Below, piece after piece: positions 9,313-17,288 of a DNA stretch of 64,000 bases. Location of the stretch: positions 186,001 to 250,000 of the forward strand of contig NZ_BMKW01000006.1 in assembly GCF_014644535.1 (NCBI RefSeq), written 5' to 3'. Numbering within the stretch: position 1 is the first letter of the stretch; each line of letters opens with the position of its first letter. The stretch is from Neoroseomonas lacus (GTDB lineage: Bacteria > Pseudomonadota > Alphaproteobacteria > Acetobacterales > Acetobacteraceae). The notes beneath the pieces are model-generated. The model had not been told where the DNA came from. It saw only the letters and a program-made list of their open reading frames with translations, and made no database searches. The position numbers and the translations under genes were made by a program.

Positions 9313-10133
9313 GTGCTGGCCGGAACCGGCAGGTCGACGCTCAGGTAACGCTCAGCGGGGTACCTGCGCGACAGATTGGGGCCGAGCGCGAGGCGTGCTG
9401 CGTCAAGCCTCTCCCAATCGGCGACGTCAGGCAGCGAGGGGATGGTGACGAGTTCGCCGGCATCCAGGCCGGCCAAGGCGGCTTCCACCATCTCCTCCGC
9501 CCCCATCACCATCTCCGGCGGCAGGCTGTCCACGTCCACGCCCGCGGCCTCCCACAGGGCGGTCCTGGTGGCGCCGGGTAGCACGGCCTGAACGCGCACG
9601 CCGGCGCCGCGCAGTTCCGCGTCCAGCGCCTGCGTCAGCGCCAGGACGAAAGCCTTGCTGCCCGCGTAGACGCCGTTGAAGCGTTCCGGCGCCAGCGCCA
9701 GGACGGAGGCGATGTTCACCAGCGTGCCGCCGCCGCGCGCCTTGAAGCCGGCCACCGCCGCGACCGCGAGACGCATGGCCGCCAGGATGTTCAACTGGAT
9801 CATCGCCTCCAGCCGCGCCGGGTCGGCATCGGTGACCGGGCCTGCCAGGGCGATACCGGCATTGTTGACCAGCATGCCGATGCGATGGTCGTCCCGCAGC
9901 CGCTGTTCGACGAGCAGCAACTCGGCAGTCTGCTGCAGGTCCGCGGGCAAGATCTCGATGGTGCGGCCGGCCTGGCTGCGCAGGCGGGCGGCAAGATCCT
10001 CCAGCCGCGCGACATTGCGCGCGACGAGGATCAGATCATGGCCGCGCCGCGCCAGGTGTTCGGCATAGACGGCGCCGATGCCGGAGGAAGCGCCGGTGAC
10101 CATGGCGGTGCCGGCGGTGATGGATGACGACAT
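9309..10133 (-). CDS. Short-chain dehydrogenase/reductase (SDR)
   Basis: A 274-residue classical SDR. The NAD(P) site is TGASSGIG (about residues 13-20), NNAG follows near residue 90, and the catalytic Ser and YAGSK motif lies around residue 157. The YAGSKAFV context and a C-terminal extension resemble the DltE / ketoreductase-like SDRs that act on acyl or hydroxy-keto substrates. The ATG at 10133 gives a normal N-terminus; the longer open frame upstream is an artefact. It sits between the PanE-like reductase and the thiolase on the minus strand. Confidence 0.9.
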   Translation of the reverse strand: MSSSITAGTAMVTGASSGIGAVYAEHLARRGHDLILVARNVARLEDLAARLRSQAGRTIEILPADLQQTAELLLVEQRLRDDHRIGMLVNNAGIALAGPVTDADPARLEAMIQLNILAAMRLAVAAVAGFKARGGGTLVNIASVLALAPERFNGVYAGSKAFVLALTQALDAELRGAGVRVQAVLPGATRTALWEAAGVDVDSLPPEMVMGAEEMVEAALAGLDAGELVTIPSLPDVADWERLDAARLALGPNLSRRYPAERYLSVDLPVPAST

Positions 10134-10156
10134 GGGGGTCTCCGTTCGGGTGGGGT

Positions 10157-11083
10157 TCAGGCGTTGGCCGCGCGCGCGGCGTAGACCTGCAGGTTGCAAT
10201 GAGCGGCAGTGAGCAGCGGCGCGGCAATGCCGGCAGCGGTGCCGCGACGGATGAGGTCGCCGAGGATCGCGTCCGCTTCGAGCCGTGGCAGGCCGGCATC
10301 GATGTCGCGCATCATCGAGGCCGCCCAGCGCGAGGCGGGGTCGGTCAGCATGCGATGCGTCTGGGTGGCGGAGGGCGGTCGCGGCGCGTGGCCATGGGCG
10401 TCGGCGATCGCCCGGCATTCCGAGATAAGCGCGTCGGCGATGCCGGGGCCGGCGTCGGTCGCCATGATCTCGCCGACCGTGCCGCGCATCAGGCAGGTTA
10501 GGGCGGCGCCCGCCGCCAACATGCACCACTTCTCCCACAGATCCTGCAGGATCGTCGTCGATGAACGGGCGGTGATGGGCGTCGCGGCGAACAGCGTGGT
10601 GAGCGTCTCGACCTGCCAGGGGGCGGCGGCGGCGCGCGGGCCGAACAGGATGAGGTCGCCGGGGCTGGCATGATGGATGGTGCCGTCCGGCGTGAGGGTG
10701 ACGGCAATGTAGCAGGCGCCGCCCAGAATCCGGCCGGCGCCGAAGCGGGCATCAAGCGCATCGAAATGTGCGAGCCCATTCAGCAGCGGCAGCACGATCG
10801 TCTCCGGCCCGACTGCCGGCGCGATCGCATCGAGCGCTCCATCGAGGTCGTAGGCCTTGCAGGTGAGGAGGACGAGATCGGCGGGCGCCTCGATCCGTCC
10901 GGCCTGAACATGGCGCACGGGGCGGCGCAACTCCTGCCCGCGGCTCGCCACCACCAGCCCGTCGCGTGCGAGCTGCGCCGCTCGCCGGTCGCGCACCAGG
11001 AAACTGACGTCGGCGCCGGCCTCCGCCAGATGCAGACCGTAGTAGCCGCCGATGGCACCGGCACCGAGGACGAGAATGCGCAT
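10157..11083 (-). CDS. 2-dehydropantoate 2-reductase family protein (PanE/ApbA-like)
   Basis: A 308-residue NADP-dependent ketopantoate-reductase-like enzyme. The N-terminal nucleotide motif is GAGAIGGYYG (residues 7-16), and the family's conserved Lys lies in LWEKWCMLAAG. The ATG at 11083 puts the glycine motif at the usual place; the upstream frame is in the control region. PanE makes pantoate for coenzyme A, but the operon with an SDR and a thiolase suggests a paralogue reducing another 2-keto acid. The TetR gene diverges from it. Confidence 0.87.
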   Translation of the reverse strand: MRILVLGAGAIGGYYGLHLAEAGADVSFLVRDRRAAQLARDGLVVASRGQELRRPVRHVQAGRIEAPADLVLLTCKAYDLDGALDAIAPAVGPETIVLPLLNGLAHFDALDARFGAGRILGGACYIAVTLTPDGTIHHASPGDLILFGPRAAAAPWQVETLTTLFAATPITARSSTTILQDLWEKWCMLAAGAALTCLMRGTVGEIMATDAGPGIADALISECRAIADAHGHAPRPPSATQTHRMLTDPASRWAASMMRDIDAGLPRLEADAILGDLIRRGTAAGIAAPLLTAAHCNLQVYAARAANA

Positions 11084-11117
11084 GTGGCGGGAGCTTTCGG
11101 AGGAGGGATCTGTTTGA

Positions 11118-11161
11118 TAGCGATCGCAATCTTTGACATAAATTGCGAGCGCTACTAAAAT
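11118..11161 (+). promoter_or_regulatory. TetR promoter embedded in a 13-bp-arm inverted repeat
   Basis: TAGCGATCGCAAT (11118-11130) and ATTGCGAGCGCTA (11142-11154) are inverted repeats matching at 12 of 13 positions, with an 11-base spacer. A consensus -35 TTGACA (11133-11138) lies in the spacer, and a -10 TAAAAT (11156-11161) follows after exactly 17 bases. Both TetR and the divergent PanE operon start close by. The layout is that of an autorepressor operator, and binding would block polymerase in both directions. Binding itself is inferred. Confidence 0.75.
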
Positions 11162-11201
11162 AGTCAAGCGGCAAATCAGAGATTTTCGAAGGGAGGCGAA
11201 G

Positions 11202-11777
11202 GTGCGGGTATCGAAGGAGACGGCGGCGGCGAACCGGGCGCGAATCCTGGCCGAGGCGGCGCGCCTGTTCCGCGAGCGTGGGCTGTCGGGCGTCGGCGTC
11301 GATGCCCTCGGCGAAGCCGCGGGGCTGACCCATGGCAGCCTCTACAGTCAGTTCGGCTCGAAGGAGCGGCTCGCGGCCGAAGCGGTCGCACAGGCGATCT
11401 CCGGCAGCGCCCTCGCGCGCATCCCCGAGGATAGCGGGCCCGAGGTGTTGCCTGGGATCATCGCGGGCTACCTCTCCGCCCGGCACCGCGATGCACCGGG
11501 CCAGGGCTGCACCTTCGCCGCATTGGGCGGCGAGATGCCCCGCCAGGGACCGGCCCTGCGCCAGATCTTCACCGAGGGGTTGCGATCGCGCATGACGCGT
11601 CTCGCCGCGATGCTGCCGGGCCGGCGCCGCGCGGCGCGCGAGGACCGGGCGCTGGCGCTGCTGGCGAGCATGGTTGGTGCCCTGGTCCTCGCCCGTGCCG
11701 TCGACGATCCGGTGCTGTCGGACCGGCTGCTGGAGGCGACCGCGGCGGAACTGCGCTCGCGTTTGGATCAGGCCTGA
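11202..11777 (+). CDS. TetR-family transcriptional regulator
   Basis: A 191-residue regulator. The helix-turn-helix is within residues 8-52 (ARILAEAARLFRERG ... LTHGSLYSQFGSKERL). The C-terminal part, with GCTFAALGGEM, resembles the NemR/YxaF-type ligand-binding domain. The GTG start at 11202 follows GGGAGG. It is transcribed away from the PanE-SDR-thiolase operon and has a near-perfect inverted repeat over its own promoter, so it probably represses itself and that operon until an effector, possibly a reactive carbonyl or acyl compound, binds. Confidence 0.92.
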   Translation: MRVSKETAAANRARILAEAARLFRERGLSGVGVDALGEAAGLTHGSLYSQFGSKERLAAEAVAQAISGSALARIPEDSGPEVLPGIIAGYLSARHRDAPGQGCTFAALGGEMPRQGPALRQIFTEGLRSRMTRLAAMLPGRRRAAREDRALALLASMVGALVLARAVDDPVLSDRLLEATAAELRSRLDQA

Positions 11778-11792
11778 CAGCAGCGCGACGCA

Positions 11793-11930
11793 TCAGCGCA
11801 GGGAGCGCGGGACCTCGGTGGCGACGTCCCGAACACGGAACAGGAGGGCCTGGCCGGCATCGGGATCGAGCACCGGCGTGGTGTCAGGCGCTTCCTGCGG
11901 CGGCGCATGGAACCGACAGGCCGGGATCAT
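11793..11930 (-). CDS. Possible 45-residue ORF at the end of the long minus-strand operon
   Basis: An ATG at 11930 opens a frame of 45 residues (begins MIPACRFHAPP, ends VATEVPRSLR) with acidic and proline-rich content unlike a random G+C-rich frame. A 27-residue frame at 11927-12010 overlaps its start as ATGA. Both lie downstream of the SDR in the same direction. They could be the degraded end of a further operon gene or a tiny protein. Nothing is recognised, and the rest of the 11778-12033 gap is featureless. Confidence 0.25.
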   Translation of the reverse strand: MIPACRFHAPPQEAPDTTPVLDPDAGQALLFRVRDVATEVPRSLR

Positions 11931-12033
11931 CGCGGCGTCATTCTCCGGGCCAGATACCCGATCTCCGCGACGACGACGGCCGCGGCGGCCCGATGGCGCA
12001 GCCGACCCATTGTCCGGCGTCAGGCAGGGTTGG

Positions 12034-12807
12034 TCAGGTTCCCGAACGCGCCGGCGGAGGTGGATGCCTGCCAGTCATCCAACCGCCGTCGACCGCGATA
12101 ACCTCGCCGGAAACAAAGGACGCATCGGCCGACGCCAGGAAGGCGATCACGGCCGCGACCTCGTCCGGTTGCCCGGCGCGCCGCAGCGGCGTCGGGTCCA
12201 GCATCGCGCTCTGGTAGTAGCGGTCGTGATGCAGGCGGTCGCGTGTCATCGCCGTCTCGATGAGTCCGGGGGCGACACCGTTGACCAGGATGCCCTCTGG
12301 CGCGAGATCGGCTGCGAGCTGCCGCGTCAGCTGCGCAACGCCCGCCTTCGCAACCGCGTAGGGCGTTGAACCCGGGTAGCCCACCAAGCCGAAGACGGAG
12401 GCCACATTCACGATCCGTCCGCCTGGCCGTGTCAGATGCGGCATCGCGGCGCGGGTCATCTTCAGGACCGCCATCAGGTTCGTGCCAATAATGCGCTCAA
12501 GCAGCGCGTCGTCGCATTCGGCGAGCGGCCGCGACCCGCTGATGCCCGCATTGTTGACCAGGATGTCCAGGCGCCCGAAGCGTTCGCGTGCCGCCTCGAC
12601 CACGCGTTCCGCCGCGCCCGGTGTCGCCAGGTCGAGCTGAAGCGCCGTCGCGCCGAGGTCCTGCGCCCTTGCCGTCACCTCCTCCGCCACATCCACGAGC
12701 AGCACGGCGGCACCCTCCCGCGAGAGCCGCGCCGCGGTCGCCGCGCCGATGCCCCGTGCCGCGCCCGTCACGATCGCCACCTGTCCGGCGAAGCGGTCCG
12801 CGTTCAT
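12034..12807 (-). CDS. Short-chain dehydrogenase/reductase (SDR, FabG-like)
   Basis: A 257-residue SDR with TGAARGIG at residues 14-21, NNAGISG near 90, and a catalytic Ser and YAVAK near 155. The C-terminus extends into a proline-rich tail (RHPPPPARSGT) beyond the usual SDR end. Its start overlaps the LivF stop (ATGA), so it is the last clear gene of the long operon that begins with hyuA at 22093. It probably oxidises or reduces an intermediate of the imported compound. Confidence 0.9.
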   Translation of the reverse strand: MNADRFAGQVAIVTGAARGIGAATAARLSREGAAVLLVDVAEEVTARAQDLGATALQLDLATPGAAERVVEAARERFGRLDILVNNAGISGSRPLAECDDALLERIIGTNLMAVLKMTRAAMPHLTRPGGRIVNVASVFGLVGYPGSTPYAVAKAGVAQLTRQLAADLAPEGILVNGVAPGLIETAMTRDRLHHDRYYQSAMLDPTPLRRAGQPDEVAAVIAFLASADASFVSGEVIAVDGGWMTGRHPPPPARSGT

Positions 12808-13511
12808 GCATCCTCCAAGGTCAGGTGGCGGCGGACGACGTCGGTGGCCGCGCCGAGCGCCGCCGTGTCGCCGGCCCAGACGATGTGGCCTTCGTCGATC
12901 ATGACATGGCGATCGGCTACGGCGCGGCAGACCTCGAGGCTCTGTTCGACCAGCAGCATCGGCAGACCATGCGCCTTCAGCTCCTTCAACAGCACCACGA
13001 GCCGCTCGACGATGACCGGCGCCAGGCCTTCCGTCGGCTCGTCGAGCAACAGCAGCCTCGGCCCCGGCATCAGCGCCCGGGCGATGGCGAGCATCTGCTG
13101 CTCGCCACCCGAGAGTTTGCCGCCCGGCGTGCGGCGTCGCGCGGCGAGGGCCGGGAACATCGTCATCGCCGAGTCGAAGGTCCAGGCCGAGCCGCGCCGG
13201 ACGGCGAGCCGCAGGTTCTCTTCAACGGTCAGCGCTGCAAAGACCCCGCGATGCTCCGGCACCAGCGACAGGCCGAGCCGCGCCACCGCATGCGATGGCA
13301 TGCCCCGCAGGTCGCGCCCGTCAAAGGCGATGCGGCCCGCGGTGGGCGGCAACAATCCCATGATACAGCGCATGGTGGTGGTCTTGCCGGCGCCATTGCG
13401 GCCGAGCAATGCGACGGTCTCGCCGGCAGCGACCGACAAGGTGACCCCGTGTAGCACGCGACTCTTGCCATAGCCGGCTTCGATGGCGTCGAGTTCCAGC
13501 AGCGCGCTCAC
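12804..13511 (-). CDS. livF: Branched-chain-amino-acid-type ABC transporter ATP-binding protein (LivF-like)
   Basis: A 235-residue ATPase with Walker A GRNGAGKTTTMR, the LivF phrase LVPEHRGVFAALTVEENL, signature LSGGEQQMLAIARAL and Walker B LLLLDEPTEGLAP. It overlaps both neighbours by four bases. LivF pairs with LivG to drive LivHM permeases. In this operon the cargo is probably the hydantoinase substrate rather than leucine, because such importers also carry amides, urea and aromatic acids. Confidence 0.93.
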   Translation of the reverse strand: MSALLELDAIEAGYGKSRVLHGVTLSVAAGETVALLGRNGAGKTTTMRCIMGLLPPTAGRIAFDGRDLRGMPSHAVARLGLSLVPEHRGVFAALTVEENLRLAVRRGSAWTFDSAMTMFPALAARRRTPGGKLSGGEQQMLAIARALMPGPRLLLLDEPTEGLAPVIVERLVVLLKELKAHGLPMLLVEQSLEVCRAVADRHVMIDEGHIVWAGDTAALGAATDVVRRHLTLEDA

Positions 13512-14251
13512 AGCCCCGATCCCAGATAGGCTTCGCGCACGGCGGCGTCACTTCGGATCATCGCGGGCGTCCCTTCGGCGATCGGCCTTCCCTGTGCCAA
13601 CACGGTGATGCGATCCGAGATGTCCAGCACGACGCGCATGTTGTGTTCGATCAGCACCACCGTGCGTGCGGGTACCAGGCGGTGAATCAGTTCCTTGGTG
13701 CGATGGACATCATCGATGCCCATGCCGGCGAGCGGCTCATCGAGGAAGATGATGCGCGGATCGGCGGCGAGGGCCATGCCGATCTCGAGTGCTCGCTGCG
13801 CCCCATGCGACAGGTCGCCGGCACGCCGGGTCGCGCGCGCCGCAAGGCCGACTTGCTCCAACAGGGCCTCCACCGTCTCGCGCATCGGTCGATGCGCGCG
13901 CCAGAACACCCACGGCTCACCGCCTGCGACAGCCTGGGCTGCCATCCGCAGATTCTCGGTGACCGTGAGGTCGGCGAAGATGTTGGTAACCTGGAAAGAG
14001 CGCGCCATGCCGAGATGCACGCGACGATGAGCCGGCATTTGCGTCACATCATGTCCGGCCAGCACGATGCGTCCCTCGCTAGGCCGCAGCCGACCGGTCA
14101 GCACGTTGAACAGAGTGGTCTTGCCTGCACCGTTGGGGCCGATCACGGTATGCAGCGAGCCGGCCGCGACGGCGAGCGTCACTTCGGACAAGGCGCGGAA
14201 ATCACCGAAGCGAACGCCAATGCCACGCGCGTCGAGCAGCGCCTCAGCCAT
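13508..14251 (-). CDS. livG: Branched-chain-amino-acid-type ABC transporter ATP-binding protein (LivG-like)
   Basis: A 247-residue ATPase with Walker A GPNGAGKTTLFNVLTG, the LivG phrase GMARSFQVTNIFADLTV, a slightly altered signature LSHGAQRALEIGMALA, and Walker B IIFLDEPLAGM. The signature reads SHGAQ, the variant common in LivG proteins. The ATG at 14251 overlaps the LivM end and gives the usual length; the upstream extension is out of family. Confidence 0.93.
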   Translation of the reverse strand: MAEALLDARGIGVRFGDFRALSEVTLAVAAGSLHTVIGPNGAGKTTLFNVLTGRLRPSEGRIVLAGHDVTQMPAHRRVHLGMARSFQVTNIFADLTVTENLRMAAQAVAGGEPWVFWRAHRPMRETVEALLEQVGLAARATRRAGDLSHGAQRALEIGMALAADPRIIFLDEPLAGMGIDDVHRTKELIHRLVPARTVVLIEHNMRVVLDISDRITVLAQGRPIAEGTPAMIRSDAAVREAYLGSGL

Positions 14252-15209
14252 GTCGCCGATCCCGTGCCCAGCGCAGCGCCGCCGCAATGCCGCCCCACAG
14301 GCCACCACGCAGGAACAGGACGATCGCGATCAGCAGGAAACCGATCAGCATCAGCCAGCGTGGCCAGAGCGCCGAGAGCACATCCGCCATCACGATGTAG
14401 AAGCCGGCCCCGAAAAAAGCGGCAACCGGCGCACCTGTTCCGCCGATGATCGCCATGATCACCAGTCGCTCGCTCATCTCGAGTTCGATGACGTTGGGCG
14501 GTGCGAAACCGAGGAAAATGGTGTGCATGCCGCCCGCCAATCCCGCCAACAGCCCGGCCAGGGCGAAGGCCGCGGTCTTGAAGCGCCGGATGTCGTAACC
14601 CAGCGCCTCGGCTCGCGCTTCGTTCTGCCGGATGGCGCGCAGCACTGAGCCGAAGGGCGAATCCGCCACGCGCCGAACGAACAGATAGGCGAGGAAGGCC
14701 AGGGTGGCGAGCAGCGCGTAGACCGCGCCGGAATTGGCCAGGGCGCCGAAACCGGCGATCAGCGGCGGCCGCGGCACGCCGGTGAGCCCGTTCTCGCCGC
14801 CGGTCACATCCCGCAGGGCGAGCATCGCGAAATAGCCCATCTGCGCAAAGGCCAGCGTCAGCATGACGAAATAGACACCCTGTCGCCGCACCGCCAGCAG
14901 GCCGAGCAGTGCCGCGCCGAGACAGGCGACGACCGACCCGGCCGCGATCGCGGGCAGCGTGCCGACCCCGTGCTCCTTCAGCAGCACGGCCGAGACATAG
15001 GCGCCGATGCCGAAGAACAGGCCCTGGCCGAAGGACAGCAGACCGACCTGCCCGAGCAGGAAGATGCAGGACAGCGCGGCCACGGAAAACACCACCACTT
15101 CGGAGGCCAGCGTCACCGATGGCAGGATGACGGGCAGCGCGACGAGGGCGATGACCACGCCGATCGCCCCGATGCCGAGCGGGCGGACGCCCTCGGTCTC
15201 GACGCTCAT
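14244..15209 (-). CDS. livM: Branched-chain-amino-acid-type ABC transporter permease (LivM-like)
   Basis: A 321-residue polytopic membrane protein with about eight to ten hydrophobic segments. The LivM signatures GQVGLLSFGQGLFFGIGAY and RAIRQNEARAEALGYD (cytoplasmic loop) are present. It overlaps LivH upstream and LivG downstream. With LivH it forms the transport channel. Confidence 0.93.
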   Translation of the reverse strand: MSVETEGVRPLGIGAIGVVIALVALPVILPSVTLASEVVVFSVAALSCIFLLGQVGLLSFGQGLFFGIGAYVSAVLLKEHGVGTLPAIAAGSVVACLGAALLGLLAVRRQGVYFVMLTLAFAQMGYFAMLALRDVTGGENGLTGVPRPPLIAGFGALANSGAVYALLATLAFLAYLFVRRVADSPFGSVLRAIRQNEARAEALGYDIRRFKTAAFALAGLLAGLAGGMHTIFLGFAPPNVIELEMSERLVIMAIIGGTGAPVAAFFGAGFYIVMADVLSALWPRWLMLIGFLLIAIVLFLRGGLWGGIAAALRWARDRRHG

Positions 15210-16069
15210 GCCCGCCCCATCAGGCCGGTCGGGCGCACCAGCAGCACCAGCGCCATGGCGCCGTAGATCATCAGTCGCGCGCCTTCCGGCCAGAGGCTGC
15301 TCATCACGCTCTGCACCACGCCGATCAACAGGCCGCCGAGAAGTGCGCCGGTGAAGGAGCCGATGCCACCGACCACAACGACGACGAAGGCGATGCCGAG
15401 CGCCTCCAGCCCCATGAAGGGTTCAACGCCGCGCAACGGCGCCGCGAGCGCGCCGGCAAGCCCGGCCAGCGCACCGCCGAGTGCGAAGGCGGCGAGAAAG
15501 ACGCGCTGCACATTGATGCCGAGCAGGCCGACCATCTCGGCACTCTCCGAGCCGGCGCGCAGGATCGCGCCGAACCGTGTCCGTTCCAACGCGACCCACA
15601 GCAACAGCGCGACCAGCGCCGAGACGGCGACGACCGCCAGCCGATAGGCCGGATAGACGAAGGGGCCGAGAAAGACGATGCCGCCGAGGAAGTCGGGCAC
15701 CGGCACGTTCTTGGCGAGGGGATCGAAGAGCAGGATCACACTCTCCTGCACGATCAGCGCGACGGCGAAGGTGATGAGGATCTGCGCCTCATGCGCCATG
15801 GCATAGGTGTGCCGCAGCAGCAGCCGCTCGGCGACGACGGCGAGCGCCGCCGCCACCAGCGGGCCGAACAGCAGGGCCCAAAGCATCGAGCCCGTCAGCA
15901 CGCTCACCACATAGGCCGTATAGGCCGCCACGAGATAGAGCGCGCCATGGGCGAAGTTCACGAAGCGCATCAGGCCGAAGATCATCGACAACCCGACCGA
16001 CAGCAGGAAGTAGATCATCCCGATGCCGATGCCGTTGAGCAACTGGAAGACGAGGACCTGGCCTGACAT
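15206..16069 (-). CDS. livH: Branched-chain-amino-acid-type ABC transporter permease (LivH-like)
   Basis: A 287-residue membrane protein starting with LLNGIGIGMIYFLLSVGLS and FGLMRFVNFAHGALYLVAAY, the LivH hallmark. The cytoplasmic loop is RAGSESAEMVGLLGINVQRV. It lies 15 bases after the binding protein gene and overlaps LivM by four bases. Confidence 0.93.
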   Translation of the reverse strand: MSGQVLVFQLLNGIGIGMIYFLLSVGLSMIFGLMRFVNFAHGALYLVAAYTAYVVSVLTGSMLWALLFGPLVAAALAVVAERLLLRHTYAMAHEAQILITFAVALIVQESVILLFDPLAKNVPVPDFLGGIVFLGPFVYPAYRLAVVAVSALVALLLWVALERTRFGAILRAGSESAEMVGLLGINVQRVFLAAFALGGALAGLAGALAAPLRGVEPFMGLEALGIAFVVVVVGGIGSFTGALLGGLLIGVVQSVMSSLWPEGARLMIYGAMALVLLVRPTGLMGRA

Positions 16070-16084
16070 CGACGTGCTCCGTCG

Positions 16085-17272
16085 TCAGCTCATCCGGCAG
16101 CCGGCCTGTTCCGGTGTCTGGAACGCCTTCGTGCCGGCGAGAACCTCGGCGAAGTCGGCCGGGTCGCGCATCGCGCTGCGCGCCTTGCCGAGCATCAGGT
16201 AGTAGTCCTTGATCACCTGGTGGTCGCCGGCGCGGATCACTTCGGTGCCGGTCGGCCCCTGATAGGACAGGCCTTCGAGCGCGCCGATCACCGCCGGCAC
16301 ATCAGCGGTGCCGGCCTTGTTCAGCCCTTCCACCATCATCTGCGCGACCGCCCAGCCGCAGGCCTGCAGGTAGTTGGTCTGTGCATTCGTCTTGGCGCGC
16401 ACGACCTCCTGCAGCACGCGATTGCCCGGGGCGTCGACGCCATGCCAGTAGTTCGCGCCGAAATAGACACCCTCGCAGATGTCCGGCCCCCAGGCCTGGA
16501 ACTGGTCGAGCCCGGTCGACCACGGCACCACGATCTTCACATTGCGCTTCATGCCGAAGGAGACGGCCTGGCGCACCACGTCGAGCGTCTGGTTGCCGAA
16601 GTTGCAGACCGCGAGCACGTCGGGCTGCGCCGCGATGGCGGCGGTGATGTAGCCTGAATACTCGCGCTCGCTCAGCGCGTGATAGGAATTGCCGACATGC
16701 TGCCTGCCGGTCTCCTGCAGCACGGTCTTGAGGTTGGACAGCAGGCTGTCACCGAAGACGTACTGGCCGGTGATGGTGTACCAGCGCTTGGCATTGGGGT
16801 TGCGCTCGATGAAGGGACGCAGCGTCGCATTCACCGCGGTGTAGCTCGCACCCGGCCAGCGGAAGGAGGCGCGGTTGCATTCCGAGCCTGTCGCCTCGTC
16901 GGCGCCGGCCATGTGGATGTAGACGCCGCCGCGGGCGTGCACTTCCTTCGCCACCGGCAGGGCGATGGAGGACAGCGTGCAGCCGACGATATGCTTGACG
17001 CCCTGGCCCATGGCTTCCTGCACGCGGCGCACCGCGCGACCCGGGTCGCCCTGGTCATCCAACAGCGTGTAGTTGATGCGCTTGCCGGCGCCGGTGCCGT
17101 AATGCTCGAAGGCCCATTGCGTGCCCTTGTTGAGCAGGTCGCCCACATTGGCGAAGGTCCCCGACAGCGAATAGACGCCGGCAATCTGAATCTGATCACC
17201 TTGTGCGCGGGCGAGGGACGGCGCTGCCAGAAGCCCGGCGCCCGCCCCGAACAATGTCCTGCGTTGCAGCAT
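16085..17272 (-). CDS. livK: Periplasmic binding protein of a branched-chain-type ABC transporter (LivK-like)
   Basis: A 395-residue type I periplasmic-binding-fold protein (ANF/PBP1 receptor family). The signal peptide RRTLFGAGAGLLAAPSLARA has an RR start and an A-x-A cut near residue 23. The mature part opens with IQIAGVYSLSGTFANVGD and contains INYTLLDDQGDPGRAVRRVQ. The ATG at 17272 follows GGGAG. It captures the substrate for LivHMGF and stands between the permeases and the flavin oxidoreductase. Confidence 0.92.
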   Translation of the reverse strand: MLQRRTLFGAGAGLLAAPSLARAQGDQIQIAGVYSLSGTFANVGDLLNKGTQWAFEHYGTGAGKRINYTLLDDQGDPGRAVRRVQEAMGQGVKHIVGCTLSSIALPVAKEVHARGGVYIHMAGADEATGSECNRASFRWPGASYTAVNATLRPFIERNPNAKRWYTITGQYVFGDSLLSNLKTVLQETGRQHVGNSYHALSEREYSGYITAAIAAQPDVLAVCNFGNQTLDVVRQAVSFGMKRNVKIVVPWSTGLDQFQAWGPDICEGVYFGANYWHGVDAPGNRVLQEVVRAKTNAQTNYLQACGWAVAQMMVEGLNKAGTADVPAVIGALEGLSYQGPTGTEVIRAGDHQVIKDYYLMLGKARSAMRDPADFAEVLAGTKAFQTPEQAGCRMS

Positions 17273-17288
17273 CGATGCACTCTCCCTG

